Part shown: piece by piece, positions 1 through 11,439 of the stretch
How positions within the stretch are numbered: the first letter of the stretch is position 1
Layout of the letters: each line of letters opens with the position of its first letter
Assembly: GCA_030765065.1 (NCBI GenBank)
Contig: CM060989.1
Location: forward strand, 41,717,501-41,781,500
Source: Deroplatys truncata
Lineage: Eukaryota; Arthropoda; Insecta; Mantodea; Mantidae
DNA: 64,000 bases
Reading direction: 5' to 3'
The notes under the pieces: generated by a model
Seen by the model: only the letters and a program-made list of their open reading frames with translations
Database searches by the model: none
Told to the model about the DNA's origin: nothing
Position numbers and translations under genes: made by a program

Positions 1-272
1 TTTATGAAGACAGGGAATTGAAAACCTATGAAGTACAGTGGAAAATTTTTAAAAACTTTTTAACTAGTATTTTTATATGTAGGTGCATTATAACGTGGGC
101 GATTACATTCGCTTTTAATAGTCTACGGCTACACTGCAAAGTACACCAAGGATGAAGATGGTGATTTAAGTTTGCAAAACAGTGTGTGGCAGTGCTCAGC
201 AACCCCTGGTAGTAGCATGCTGCCGTACTACTCCGGCCACACAAGGTTATAGTCACCATACACATTTGTAAG
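1..272. other. unassigned AT-rich sequence
   Basis: Flank of mariner copy 1. I see no recognisable gene, repeat end or RNA gene here. Confidence 0.5.
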
Positions 273-274
273 TA

Positions 275-1560
275 CGAGGGCTGTCCCAGAAGTACCCGAC
301 CTAACAAAGAAAACACAAACAATTTGGGAAAAAACATCTTTATTTCTCTACATAGTCTCCTTTCAGCTCGATACACTTTTCCCAGCGATGTTCAATAGCT
401 TCGATACCCTGTTTATAGAGAGAAGCGTCGAGTTCTGCAAAATAGCCTTCAACTACAAACTCCACCTCTTCATTGTTGGCAAATCTTTTACCACCAAGCC
501 ATTTCTTCAACTTTGGAATCAGAAAATAACCAGAAGGGGTTAAGTCTGGCGAATAGGGTGCATGAGGAAGAACTCATTGATTTTGGCCATGGCGATAATG
601 GATGTGTGAACTGGTGCATTGTCTTGATGAAACAGAACTTTCTTTTTCGCTAAATGCGACCGTTTTTGCTTGATTTCATCATTCAAACACTGCAGTAAAT
701 TTGCATAATACTCGCCATTGATTGCTTTTCCTTTTTGAAGATAATGAATGAAAATTATCCCATGCGCATCCCAAAAAAATTGACGCCATGACCTTGCCTG
801 CAGATGGAACTGCCTTTGCCTTCTTTGGAGCCGATTCTCTCCTTTCAAACCACCGTTTTGAATGTTTCTTCGTCTCAGGTGTGAAGTGATGGACCCATGT
901 TTCATCCATGGCTATGAATGGACGCAAAAACTCGGTATTATTGCAGCGAAACATCGCCAAACACTCGACTGAAACATCCTCACGACGCAGATTTTGTTCC
1001 ATTGTGAGTAAACGCGGCACCCATCCTTCGCACAGCTTTCGCATGTCTTAATTTTCGGTTAGTGTGCGATATACAACACTTTTTGAAATGCCTACGATGT
1101 CTGCTATCTCGCGCACTTAGTCGACAGTCGACGGTCATTCAATATCATTTTGTGGATTTTCTTCACACTTTCTGGCGTGGTCGCCTCATTTGGTCGACCA
1201 CTGCGATGTTCGTCTTGGCAGCTCGTACGGCCTCGCTTAAACTCTGCCACCCAATATTTTACTGTTGTAAACGAAGGATCAGACTCCCCCAGAGTAGAAC
1301 CTAGCTCAGCTTTAATATTAGTTGGACTAAGACCTTTCAAATGAAAGTATTGTATCACATAACGATGACCAGTTTTATTCATGTTTACAAATTCGCTGAG
1401 AGAGTTCATTATTGATGGCTGCCAAACAATTACTAAACAACGTAGCATCGTCAGACTTCGAACTTAAGCTTTATAAGGGTGGTACTTTCTACTATAGTCG
1501 TTTGTTTGTAACAGTAACCGCTATATATACGTCAGGTTGGTTACTTTGGGACTGCCCTCG
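275..1560 (-). mobile_element. mariner element, copy 1 (complete ends)
   Basis: A complete mariner-type DNA transposon of 1286 bp. The left end reads CGAGGGCTGTCCCAGAAGTA and the right end, read inward on the other strand, CGAGGGCAGTCCCAAAGTAA, so the two are matching terminal inverted repeats. Both sides are flanked by TA (273-274 and 1561-1562), the duplicated target of this superfamily. The size is the usual 1.3 kb. It belongs to the same family as the copies at 12682 and 47419: the ends and the encoded protein are clearly alike. The coding region is broken, so it cannot supply transposase, but the ends look good enough to be mobilised by another source. Confidence 0.93.
340..1448 (-). pseudogene. 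mariner transposase pseudogene, copy 1
   Basis: Remnant of a transposase that cuts and rejoins DNA at mariner ends in the nucleus. Reading from 1448 leftwards, the N-terminal helix-turn-helix region (about 110 residues) ends in a GRPNEATTPE-like linker. A frame change near 1104 follows, then the WVPRLL motif (WVPHEL in relatives) and the first catalytic Asp in MDETWVHHF. After another frame change near 800 comes HQDNAPVHTS with the second Asp, then HAPYSPDL. The third catalytic position, Asp in the family motif SPDLAPSDYF, is Gly here (codon 529-531), which would inactivate the enzyme even without the frameshifts. A GDYVEK ending followed by TAA at 340-342 gives about 369 codons, near family length. 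The mariner (DD34D) assignment is firm; I did not try to fix the subfamily. Confidence 0.9.
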
Positions 1561-1562
1561 TA

Positions 1563-2920
1563 TATCTAATTAAATTTTGGCTTAACAAATGTGAATCCCA
1601 CATTTTTATAGCTGTGCAGTATCCGGATAGGATTAGTAGGACCCTCAAAAACCGGTGTGTAGTTTCCGGATCAAAATGTGCAATTTTCGCTCACTCGTTA
1701 CGAGGACTAAGGAAAAACCCGGAGAAAACCTCAGTCAGAGAGGAAGTTCCTGGTGGGATTTTAACCGCGCAGCTCCCGATCACGAATCCGTTTCTCAATG
1801 ACCTCGTCCATCCGTGTCGGTATGTAACCTATTAAAACACTATCTGATCCACTTAGTTATTTACGTAACCGTATAGGAAAGTGAGTTTTTTACAAAACGA
1901 ATAGGAGGTTTACGTGCTTATAGAAACGAGTCCTGAAAATTTTTTTTCCTGCTTTTGCGTAAAATATTTTGTTTCATACTATGTCAAAATACTTTATATA
2001 TTGGTTAAATATCGTATTGGATATTATTTTGGTCATGGACACAGTCATATGTTTCATACGCTCATTGTAGATCCAACAGTTATAATCTATTGTTGGAGTA
2101 GAGAAAATAACTGAACGGAAAGTTCAATTTAATGTACTGGTTTGGAGAAGGAAAAACATGGAATTCCAGACAGTATTAAATAAAAAAGGTTTCAGTATTT
2201 ATGTAAATACTATGTTGGATATGACGATGATAATGCCAAATGAGAGTAATGAATTGACTCCAAACGAAGACGTGGTAAAACTGAGAATTCTATAAAATAA
2301 TTACACTGACATTTTTATTGCACTTTAAATAACGGTTTACCTTTGTATTAAATTAAACTACATGCTTTTTAGAGAGAGAGAGAGAGAGTAGGCTTTACGA
2401 ATTCTTTCCATACAATTTTGTATCATCAAGGTCGGTAGTTCCCACTCCTTACGGATCGCAATCTTCTTTTGTTTTACACGACCCTAAATCCCAGGTGGGG
2501 ATAGCCATGTATCTTGCAGCACGAAGTTTGCTTTATTTTTGTTTCCAAAGTAAGACTGTGGAAGCAAAGAAACACGTAAGCTGTGTGATGACCTTTTGTG
2601 ACTTATCAAGCAACGGAACATCACATTTTTATGGCCATCGCTCTTCGTCGGCACTTCTGTTGCTTGCTCCCAACTCCCGGTAATGTTCAGCGTCCCACGT
2701 GACTTTTACGTTACCTGAAGGCATTTCCCTCAACTATTGGCTATGTCATTTCAGAGTAATTGATATCACTGAATTGCTGGATTAAAAAAATATTAGGTGT
2801 TACATTAACATGATTTTCTCTACCCATTCTTCTACAAACTATTGTAAATAGTAGTAAAAGTGGAATACAGTAGGCTTAAGCGATAATCAAAACAATAATC
2901 ATTAAAGAACAAAAATTATT
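1563..2920. other. unassigned AT-rich sequence with weak H-family end
   Basis: No gene recognised. A short (AG)9 tract lies at 2371-2388. Around 2799-2870 the sequence GTGTTACATTAACATGATTT followed by a CTCTACC block resembles the TC end of repeat family H, so a truncated older H copy probably sits directly upstream of the fuller one at 2921. Confidence 0.4.
2371..2388. repeat. (AG)n microsatellite
   Basis: Nine uninterrupted AG units in otherwise non-repetitive AT-rich DNA. Confidence 0.9.
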
Positions 2921-3782
2921 TCGTGTGATACATTCACATGACTTTCTCTACCCTCTATCGTTTATTAGTGGATATACAAAATAGACTTATTAAAGCTTAT
3001 TTTTATATCTACTTCATTTTAATCCAAAATAAACCATTGCAGAAATAGCTAGATTACAGATTTCGTTATAGATCCAAACGAAAGAGCGATAGTCAAATGT
3101 TTAAGAACTGGACGGTATATGCTGCCTAAAACTTCTATGCTATTTCCATGCAATCGCGAGAAAAAATTAAAAGTTGACAGAACTTCCAGAGAATGCATTG
3201 AAACAATTCGAACCATTAGTAACGGATATCTCGGAAACGGCTAATGCCACAAAAACGTTATTTGAAATAAATTGTGTGTTTTAAAGAAATCTACATTACT
3301 TGTGTATTATGTTTTCGCCTATCGCGTAACATTTACCAGTTATACAAGATTATACAAAATTCCTTCAGAATGAAGAGCACTTCACAGCCTATTCCCAGAA
3401 AATTCAATATATAAATTTTATTTGTCTTCTTAATATATAACATATGCTATCTTAATCAAAATCGTAAAGAGTAATTTTTTAGAAAATCAAAGATATCGAA
3501 AAATCTTCCATGTAAGGTGTAGTTTGGTATGAAGGTATTTTCGTGAAATACTTTGTGTCGCATGTTTGGAAGATACTGAACTAATTCCGACTTCTCGTTT
3601 TTTAGTTATGGTGTTCTATCTCTCTCTTAAACACACACACACACACACGGACCTTTTTTAAAAGTGCCTTTCTTGGGTTCAGGGGGCATCAAAGCATATA
3701 TTTCCGGTGAAATCTGATATCGAATTTTTGATTGGAACACAATACTTCCCCTACTTACTATACGTAGTAGATAAAGTAAAAA
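2921..3782 (+). mobile_element. family H repeat (Helentron-like), copy H1
   Basis: Near full-length but diverged copy of the dominant dispersed repeat. The TC-end reads TCGTGTGATACATTCACATG then ACTTTCTCTACC. The far end reads CCCCTACTTACTATACGTAG then TAGATAAAGTAAAAA, carrying the inverted partner of ACTTTCTCTAC. The internal landmarks are in family order: the fixed AC microsatellite at 3630-3648 about 150 bp before the far end, the block containing CCATGTAAGG, and the CGAATTTTTG block near the palindrome. No coding capacity is recognised. Orientation is defined with the TCTGATGTG end as 5'. Confidence 0.82.
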
Positions 3783-4100
3783 GTTCGCTCTATTAAATGC
3801 ATGTAACAATTTTGTAAACTCCAAAATAGTTCAACTCACAAAATTGTCGCGGATTATTAAAAAAAATTACAATTCTAATCAAATGAAAGATTTTCAAAAA
3901 CGCCAAAATATGTAATCTATTATAATGTTTGTTTCTTGTGAAGAGCTACCAGCGATATCGTGGTCTGGTCACAACCAACTACTTTTGCTAACTGCTACTA
4001 TTGATTTTTCGTAACAGGAATGCCACACCATTGTATATTTCACTGTGCTAACAGTGCTATTACGGTTTCGTACTATATTTTGCTGGACTGAGATTGTTGG
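3783..4100. other. unassigned AT-rich sequence
   Basis: No recognisable feature between H1 and the foldback repeat. Confidence 0.4.
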
Positions 4101-4319
4101 CTAATAATTGGATTACTATTATCCGGGCTTGTAGGCCGTGGTCTATGAGGCATCGTAAATACCCAAATACCGACGTTTCACCAGAGCCCGGCTCTGACCA
4201 CCGCAGATGAATCACTTCACCCTGAAGATGCCAAGCGCTGTATTTGGCGAAACGTCGGTATCTACGATGCCTCATAGACCACGGCCTACAAGCCCAGATA
4301 GTAGTAATCCAATTATTAG
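4101..4319. repeat. foldback (long inverted) repeat
   Basis: Two arms of about 70-79 bp are near-perfect inverted copies (4101-4179 and 4249-4319), both containing the block CATAGACCACGGCCTACAAG or its complement. The roughly 69-bp spacer contains AGAGCCCGGCTCT, itself palindromic, and CTGAAGATGCCAAGCGCTGT. Single strands of this would form a long hairpin. It may be a small foldback transposon; no target duplication was identified. It ends about 30 bp before the TA flanking the Tc1-like element. Confidence 0.85.
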
Positions 4320-4352
4320 TCATGATGCCGGCCGTGAATGCCTCAATATGTA

Positions 4353-5564
4353 CATTACGTGATCAAAAGTATCCATCCGGACACCTAGCTGAAAATGATG
4401 TACTAGTTCGTGGCGCCCTCCATCGGTAATGCTGAAAGTCAATATGCTGTTGGCTCACCCTTAGCCTTTAAGACAACGTTCACTCTCGTAGGCATACTTT
4501 CAATCAGGTGCTGGAAGGTTTTTTGGGGAATGGCAGCCCATTCTTCACTGAGTGTGGAGCTGAGGAGCGATGTAGGTCGGTGAGGCCTGGCATGAAGTCG
4601 ACGTTCCAAAACATCCCAAAGGTATTCTATAGGATTCAAGTCAGAACTCTGTGCAGGCCAGTCCATTACAGGGATGTTATTGTCGTGTAACCACTCCATC
4701 ACAGCCCGTGCAGTATGAACAGGTGTTTGATCGTTTTGAAAGATGCAATCGCCATCCCCGAATTGCTCTTCAACAGTGGGAAGCAAGAAGGTGCTTAAAA
4801 TATCAATGTAGGTCCGCGCTGTGATCGTGCCACGCAAAACAACAAGGGGTGCAAGCCCCCTCCAGGAAAAATACGACCACACCATAAGACCACCACCTCC
4901 GAATTTCATGTTGGCACTACACACGCTGGCAGATGACGTTCACCGGGCATTCGCCATACCCACGCACTGCCATCGGATCGCCACATTGTGTACCGCGGTT
5001 CGTCACTCCACACAACGTTTTGCCACTGTTCAATCGTGTAATGTTGACGCTCCTTACACCAAGCGAGGCGTCGTTTGGCATTTTCCTGGCTGATGTGTGG
5101 CTTATGAACATCCGCTCGACCATGGAATCCAAGGTTTCTCGCCTCACGCCTAACTGTCATAGTACTTGGAGTGGATCCTGATGCAGTTTGATTAGATGTC
5201 TGCCTATTACTCTTTACGACCCTCTTCAAATGTCGGCGGTCTCTGTCAGTCAACAGATGAGGTCGGTCTGTACGCTTTTGTGCTGTACATGTCCCTTCAC
5301 GTTTCCACTTCACTATCACATCAGAAACAGTGGCCCTAGGGATGTTTAGGAGTGTGGAAATCTCGCGTACAAACTTCTGACACCCAATCATCTGACCACG
5401 TTCAAAGTCCACGAGTTCCACGCAGCGTCCCATTCTGCTGTTTCACGATCTCTAATGACTACTGAGGTCGCGGATAATGAGTACCAGGCAGTAAGTGGCA
5501 GAAAATGCACCTAAGATGAAAAACTATGTTTTTGGGGTGTCCGGATACCTTTGATCACTTAGTG
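4353..5564 (-). mobile_element. Tc1-like element (complete ends)
   Basis: A 1212-bp DNA transposon flanked by TA at 4351-4352 and 5565-5566. The left end reads CATTACGTGATCAAAAGTAT and the right end, read inward, CACTAAGTGATCAAAGGTAT. Both continue into CCGGACACC, with a two-base difference in spacing, so the terminal inverted repeats are about 30 bp. It encodes a Tc1-type transposase on the minus strand. Of all mobile elements in the window this one has the least decayed coding region. Confidence 0.93.
4439..5433 (-). pseudogene. Tc1-type transposase, one main frameshift
   Basis: Transposase of the Tc1 branch, expected to bind the element's ends and cut and paste it into TA sites. The first frame (5433 down to 4906) starts [13 protein letters not shown] and has a helix-turn-helix DNA-binding half ([20 protein letters not shown]) and the first catalytic Asp in VVWSDEPRY. 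The second frame (4924 down to 4439) starts within the 19-bp overlap and contains the second Asp in FQNDQTPVHTAR and the catalytic Glu in SSDLNPIEYLWD. Thirty-four residues lie between these last two, the family's DD34E spacing. All three catalytic residues remain. Together the two frames are about 330 residues, the normal length. The frameshift near 4906-4924 is the main visible lesion; it could be real decay or a sequencing error. Confidence 0.92.
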
Positions 5565-5566
5565 TA

Positions 5567-6612
5567 TGTAGATTGTTAACATTTTACTCACGAAGATAAT
5601 GGGACCGAGTTAGGATGCGTTCTTTGGTTGCTATGGGAACAGTTTAATTGTTGGCTTGTTTAATAGTTTTCTCCACAAGTTACACATCTATGTAAGAAAT
5701 GAAGTTCTAATGATTTAATAAGGTGCACAAAATATTCTCCATTTAGAATTTGATAGTGGCTAAATTTTTTGAACGTTTTGAATCACTGCTGGTGATATAT
5801 CTCTGCATTCTTTTCTGATCTTCATTTTAACTATTTCATATTAGCAGGCTTCGTATCAAACTAAATTACAAATATCTACACAAAAAGTAGTCATGTGGAG
5901 AGAGAGAGCGGTTCCCATAGCAACCAAATCGTTTGTATGAGATAAATGAAGTTGTTCATGCAACTAAATGAGATAACTACCTTTCAGAAAACAATGAAAC
6001 AATAATATGTTGCCATTTAAAAGTTATGAGGACGAAGTCATATCCTGTACAATTTTGGCTGAAAATTTTGTTTCTTTTTTGTAAATTTTTCCCTTGAAAA
6101 TATTAAGTTAGGCACTTTCTTTAAGAAAAAAGAAGAGTTAATTTTAGTTTTATAAGCATTATTCCTTACTTATGAAAGACTGTGTATAGAGTGTAATAGC
6201 AAATAGGACGGTTAAAAGCAAATTATTGACAGACTGATTTAATTTTGTAAATAAATGCTTGTGAGCTCCAATCAAGCACAAAATTCTCCATGTTCTGGTT
6301 ACAATTGAGTGGACGACACAGCTGGTATAGATGCTGTCTATTCAAGCGAAGATCCGGTCTATGTGTATTTGCATAGGCTAATATCGGTCTAGTCATTCGA
6401 CCGGATGTCCCTTGCTTCTCATTCAGAGTTGGGAATCGCAGCTGCTAGAGGCGTAGAAATACGTGATTTCCTGCGAATGCGGTTACATATGTGGTTGGTC
6501 TAAATTAGGGCTCGTTATTTCCATAAACCTACCACAACAGCCTTAAATAGCTTGACAGGTGTTCAGGAAATATTCGGACAAGATATACAAAGCTAGCTAC
6601 TCCAGGGAAAAA
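5567..6612. other. AT-rich sequence with X-box-like inverted pair
   Basis: No coding region recognised. The motif TTTGGTTGCTATGGGAAC at 5623-5640 recurs in inverted orientation at 5911-5928. The rest shows no recognisable structure. Confidence 0.4.
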
Positions 6613-6816
6613 ATGTAATATGCTGCATTCATATAACTTCCTCTACTCATTCTTTTAGAAACTATTCTTACAAAAGTTTATTATTCTATCTAATTATTAT
6701 TACAGATAAACCAATAGCATGGAATGTCTCAAAAATAGTTAGGTAACTTTACAAAAAATTAGTTATTTAACATAAATTGTGTGCTTTAATAAAATTTACA
6801 TTATTGTTTAGTAATG
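6613..6816 (+). mobile_element. family H fragment, copy H2
   Basis: Diverged TC-end portion of an H repeat, recognisable by ATATAACTTCCTCTACTCAT followed by the ACTATTCTTACAAAAG block, and later the TAAATTGTGTGCTTTAAT block. It stops where the Tc-type derivative at 6817 is inserted; nothing H-like is visible beyond that. Confidence 0.6.
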
Positions 6817-7232
6817 CAGGGCTATTCAAAAAGAAGGAACAGATTTTAAATATTCATTTTAATGAACGACGATAGATAGCGATACATACGTCGCATCATT
6901 GAATAGAGAAAGTTCCAAAGATTTAAGCCCCACCTATTAATTCCATTCAGTGCCTACAGCGGCGCTATGTTTGTTTACGAGAAAATGGTGACGCCAAAGG
7001 AAAAGTCGTTTTGTGTGCTGCATTATGTAAAGAGTGAATCTATTGCTTCATTGCAGCGTGCATTTAGTTGCAAGTTCAACAACGAGCCGCCTCGTCATAA
7101 AAAATTACAATTGATGCAATAAATTCGTAAAAGATGGTTGCGTATGTAAACGGAAAAACACTGTCGTCCTTGCATAACAAATGGTGCTCATTTTGAACAC
7201 GTAAAATAAAATTTTTAACTTTTCTCTATTCA
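6817..7232 (+). mobile_element. Tc/mariner-type non-autonomous element, 3'-truncated copy
   Basis: Begins CAGGGCTATTCAAAAAGAAG, matching the left end of the intact 473-bp copy at 60611, and is alignable with it for about 400 bp. It contains the same short coding remnant (reading PKEKSFCVLHYVKSESIASL) and the same internal deletion. The right end is lost; similarity fades near CAGTGATGTC and a pogo/Tigger-like terminus begins at 7260. The left flank is TG instead of TA, so the target duplication is not demonstrable here. Confidence 0.75.
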
Positions 7233-7259
7233 GTGATGTCTGTTCAGTGAGCTGTTGTA

Positions 7260-7460
7260 CAGTCGAACTTGATTATTTCGAACGTTTTTAATTCGAAATT
7301 GTGGATAATTCGAGCTTTTATTATTGTCCCTTGACATTCCTATACAAAGCAATGTTAAAAAGCCTTCTGTAAATCGATATTTCTTTTGGATAATTCGATA
7401 TAATATTCAACGAGAATGACTGAACAAATTATAAGTTAGTCAAACTTGCTGGATAAGTTC
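7260..7460 (+). mobile_element. possible pogo/Tigger-like terminal fragment
   Basis: CAGTCGAACTTGATTATTTC immediately follows a TA and resembles the CAGTCGAACCTCG-type ends of pogo/Tigger transposons, with further TTCGAA-rich repeats behind it. No transposase motif and no matching right end were found, so this is a weak call. Confidence 0.35.
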
Positions 7461-9054
7461 CAGGAATGTGCCGTACTGTGGTACCATTTCTTTCCCTTGC
7501 TAAATTCCAGGAAATGCATCATATTGTAATTCCCTCTCCTGCTGGTAAGGAGTGTTGGTTACTCAAGCTTCTTTGTGCAATTTTAGGAACTTGTTGCCAG
7601 CCCCTAGCCTCTTATAAGGCACTTGCCATTGTGAACACTGCACCCAGTCCATTAAGCTTGTGTTGGCTGTTGAAATCTTTAAAGCAACCCTATGGTGATA
7701 TTTCCAAAATCATAATTATTAACCAATTGTTTTAAAATTTTAACCCATGCTTGTAAGGTTATCTTATAACCGAGTATAAAGCTTCATGCAGCTAATGCAA
7801 ATAATTTAGCAGTTATTAATTATTGTTTATATAAATATTGTCAGTTATATAAAATGTCCTACACGTTAAATTATTTAAGTTGGTACTACAAAATTTTGTC
7901 AGACTAGCTAAAGATATTACTAAAACACTCAAATCTGCCTTTCTTCCACATTGGTTTAACTATAGACAAAAATTTGTTTCTTTTTCTCTTACCCCCAAAA
8001 TTTCACTTGTTTCACAGTGTATACAATATTATATGAGAACGATTCACATACTTTAAAAACGGGCTTTTTGGAGCTCTTTCTCTCTGCTTTGTATGCCTAA
8101 CTTGCAAATTTCAGAAAGATTCGTGAAAAATTGCATCGCGAGAGACATTTTACGTACTGAAAAAATTTGGAAAATTTTGTATCTTAGAAAATCAAGTTTA
8201 AAGATTCACATGCCACTATTTTATGTTTCTGGGCTTGCTATATTTATGTTGCTATAGGCTCTCAATTATTAAAAAGTTAAAAAACAGAAAAGTGTGAAAT
8301 TTTAAATTTCAAAATAAATTGTCTCGATGGTATCTTACAGGTTATTGAGACTTCTCTTAATCCAACTTCCGGTTCTTCGAAATATATTTAATACTGTTGG
8401 CGATAAGGTCATCTGTATTTGACCCCTTACATATGCACACACATTAATATTTAGTTGGGTAACCTTATTACTAAGGCTCGGAACTTGGGACCTGGTGAGC
8501 GCTGCGGTCAACTGGTGTATAGCGTAAAATAGCGAAAACAACGTGTACTGTAACAGGTAGGTGGTGTTTGTTGACATTGAACACCGGTGACTTTTGCACA
8601 CAAGATCCCAGCATTACTTATTACTAGACACCGGATTTGTATGAAAATGCATATTTACTTTGTTTTACTTATAATATGGAATTAACTTTTGTAAATGTTT
8701 CGTTGGTATGTGAAGTTTTACAGGGCATATAATTGCATGTTTCTGATATTGCTGCATATTTCATCACCTCTTCCATGCTTTGAGCAAATAATACAAGTCT
8801 GCACTTTAAATTTTAAAATTAATATTTTAACACATTAGTGACAAAATAAAGTCCTTACTATGGATTCAGTATTTGCAAAGGAACTTGGCTGTAACTAACG
8901 CACACATTTTCAAAGCCTCAAGAATAAAACACTCTAAATATCTTCTTTGTCTTTACATGAATCTTTACGAATGCTCAATGAGGTTGAGGGTAAACTTGAG
9001 AGTCTCCTTTAAAGCATATAGGAATATTAGGCGGTAAATTGTGCTAGAGTGACG
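7461..9054. other. unassigned AT-rich sequence
   Basis: The 89-residue frame at 7466-7735 has no recognised motif. I see no repeat ends, RNA genes or splice-like gene structure. Confidence 0.4.
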
Positions 9055-9757
9055 TTTGAGGTAGTACTTTTTATCCCTTAACTGCTATCAATTGAATTAT
9101 ATAATATAAAAACAATAGCCTGCCTATAAGCGATCAGTAATTGCTATAAAGTGTATATTACAGACATTGTATTATATGTACATTTATTGTATATAGGTGT
9201 TTCTTAGTTTAGAAACGTAGGAGCTGTGAGAGTAGAAGAAGCTGTTTTTGTAGCAAACAGTGTCATAAGTGTAAAGCAGAGGGTGGCTAACAATAAGATG
9301 TAACCTTGGCAGAACAATAAGTTAGAAAGCTAAGGAAGGCTACCAACAGTCGATGTAAAAGTACTGATGTAACATCAAAAGGTCTGTAAATAGCCACGTG
9401 GATGCAAAAATCCAATGAATGTCAAACTAAAAGTGTTTTGCTAGAGTAGGTTAGCCAATCAGAAAATAGAAACATTAAATTTAAAATTTTAGCGTACCCA
9501 AGCCAAGTCAGTTCAAGAGATGAACCCAGAGTGTGCAGATGTGAAATTTTGCGGAGAAGATAAATTTTGAACTTTAAAAAAATGTAGTTAGGAACAGGTA
9601 ATTACTACAACTGTAAAATACATTTCATTTAATATTCACCGAGATATAAATTTGTGTGATTTATAATCTTTTAACGCGAATAAGAACTTAAGAAGTTCTC
9701 TGTAAACTGCAGTTCGTTAGCACACATATAGAACTTAATGTCTTACAGCTCCATACG
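9055..9757 (+). repeat. LTR-like or terminal-inverted repeat, copy 1
   Basis: Shares an extended, diverged similarity with 18393-19008. The core starts ACGTAGGAGCTGTGAGA (9215) and ends TCTTACAGCTCCATACGT (9758), which is an inverted match of about 15 bases. Similarity begins further upstream, around an ATTATATAATATAAAAAC block. GTAAATAGCCACG here corresponds to TATAAATAGCCAATC in copy 2, a possible promoter core. A solo LTR with adjoining internal sequence is one reading, a small DNA element another. No coding motif supports either. Confidence 0.5.
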
Positions 9758-10159
9758 TAAATGTTTAAGTAATTTGTTATTATTTGATATATTATTCTAC
9801 TGCCTTCAAGTTTTGTCCAATTATATCTGGTGGAGAAAATAATTATTTTATACTGAAAATGGAATTACAACGATCGGAATGATGTCTAAGGAGGAATGCA
9901 CATTTTAAACACAAAAAACTATAAGCTTATAGTTTACAATTTTAGTGCATAATTAATGCATATTTTCGAAATTATAAAGTGTAGGATTTTGACAGCATAA
10001 ATGCGTGAAGACAAATTAGTGAAGACAAATCCTATGTCAACATTAATATAATTATTATTCAATAAGCAACTCGTATTATCTGAATACACTGTAACCCATC
10101 CTTGTGTTGCTGACCTCTAAGGAATGATTGAGCTGGATAACATTAACATAAATAAATCC
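9758..10159. other. unassigned AT-rich sequence
   Basis: No recognisable feature. Confidence 0.4.
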
Positions 10160-10400
10160 AGTGGTGCTACAGCCCTCGAAGGGCCTGGGCCTACCGTCCC
10201 GACTTACTAAGATGTGTGGCCAAGCATCCGCCGCCGGAAATTTGGCTGACGAGACCAGAACACCACTGCCTATCGCAGTCCCACGATGCCACGGGCACTG
10301 GCCCTATACTCGGGACTTAAAATCCGCACCCCTGTGGGCGAGATCGAACCAGAGCGCATCTTGTAGCATACAGCACCATGGCGCAGGAAGGAGAATATTA
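10160..10400 (-). mobile_element. tRNA-headed SINE (minus strand)
   Basis: Read on the minus strand the head is CCATGGTGCTGTATGC, then a B-box-like TGGTTCGATCTCGCCC, the internal promoter of RNA polymerase III SINEs. The body is GC-richer than its surroundings and its tail contains the complement of CTACAGCCCTCGAAGGGCCT. The cloverleaf is not that of a functional tRNA. Confidence 0.6.
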
Positions 10401-10479
10401 CCTAGCGATAAAATTGCTTTCGAAAAAATCAGTGAAGGGATGCCTCGAAGAGATAGGGAATTGAAATAAATAGGCTTTC

Positions 10480-10945
10480 GGAAAAAAATTAAGAGCCGAT
10501 GATATTGAAATTTAAACACAAAAGATCATTGAATATTTATAGGGAGTTAAAGTAGAAATTGTGAAGTGAAAATTGTGTGGAAAAGAAAAGATACCTATGG
10601 CTGATAGGGAAGGGGTAGTAAATTTGAAAGGTTTAAGATGGAGAACAGATTTTAATGAATGTCAAATGTGCCGAATGAAAGATAATTATTGGAATGGAAT
10701 TCTTGAATGTGAAGAAACTAAAGTAATGAGAAAACACTTAAGGTTAAAACTGGATAACTTGTTAATAGATACAAGAGGAAAAGTTGTTAAAACTTAAGAT
10801 AGATAAGGATATTAAAGAGATTGGTACTTACTTAGGAAAGGTAAAAAGAAATCGAATAAAAAAATGTATCAAGGAAGATGGAAGTAGATTCTATGGAAAT
10901 GATGGGTAAATATTTTGCTGAGTTAACGCAGTATAAATAACGTCA
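10480..10945 (+). pseudogene. LINE 3'-end fragment (zinc-knuckle tail)
   Basis: C-terminal remnant of a non-LTR retrotransposon polyprotein. A frame at 10573-10797 reads LRWRTDFNECQMCRMKDNYW followed by NGILECEETKVM, the CxxC...(H)xxxxC knuckle that follows reverse transcriptase in several LINE clades. The usual His is replaced (WNGILEC). The same tail motif occurs at 24227-25402, 30258-30860 and 63470-64000, so this is one family. Frameshifts and a stop after 75 codons show it is dead. No target duplication was identified. Confidence 0.6.
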
Positions 10946-11439
10946 TGGAATTAAATGCCGTTATGCCAGATGATTCTGGTTCTGCAGATTAAGAACTTGA
11001 GTGCTACGTTTCATAAGATTAAGTGGTTCAAATTATCTTCCTCTGCGTCGTACCTAGTTCGTTCTAAAAACGTTATCTTCCGGCATAGTGACGACCGGCC
11101 AAACGAGGTATTTCTTTATTTAAGATAAAGAAAGCTGCAAGCTGGCAGCGAAAAGCATCGCGCACAGAGAAAACTCGTATATGTATGGGTTTGTCTATGT
11201 AAGTAGTACCACTCAACCATTTTGATAGTTCTTTCACGACTGAAGAAGCCAAATCTTTCTGACGGACATGGTCTATAAAACACCTAACTTAATTTCATAA
11301 GTTACTAAAAGGTTAAAACAGATTTTAAAAAGCGTAAGTACGAGCCCACTGGCTTTAAAAAAACAACATTGTTGCGAAGAACGCTTACCAAATGCCAAAA
11401 ACAAAAATTAAAAAAGAGAAGGCTTTGATTTTCCATTAA
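10946..11439. other. unassigned AT-rich sequence
   Basis: No gene recognised. The last 36 bp (from 11404) are repeated on the far side of the TTAA element at 12384-12420. Confidence 0.4.

Noticed and set aside
4060-4429. Two partly complementary frames of 61-87 codons
   Set aside because: They translate the two arms of the foldback repeat.
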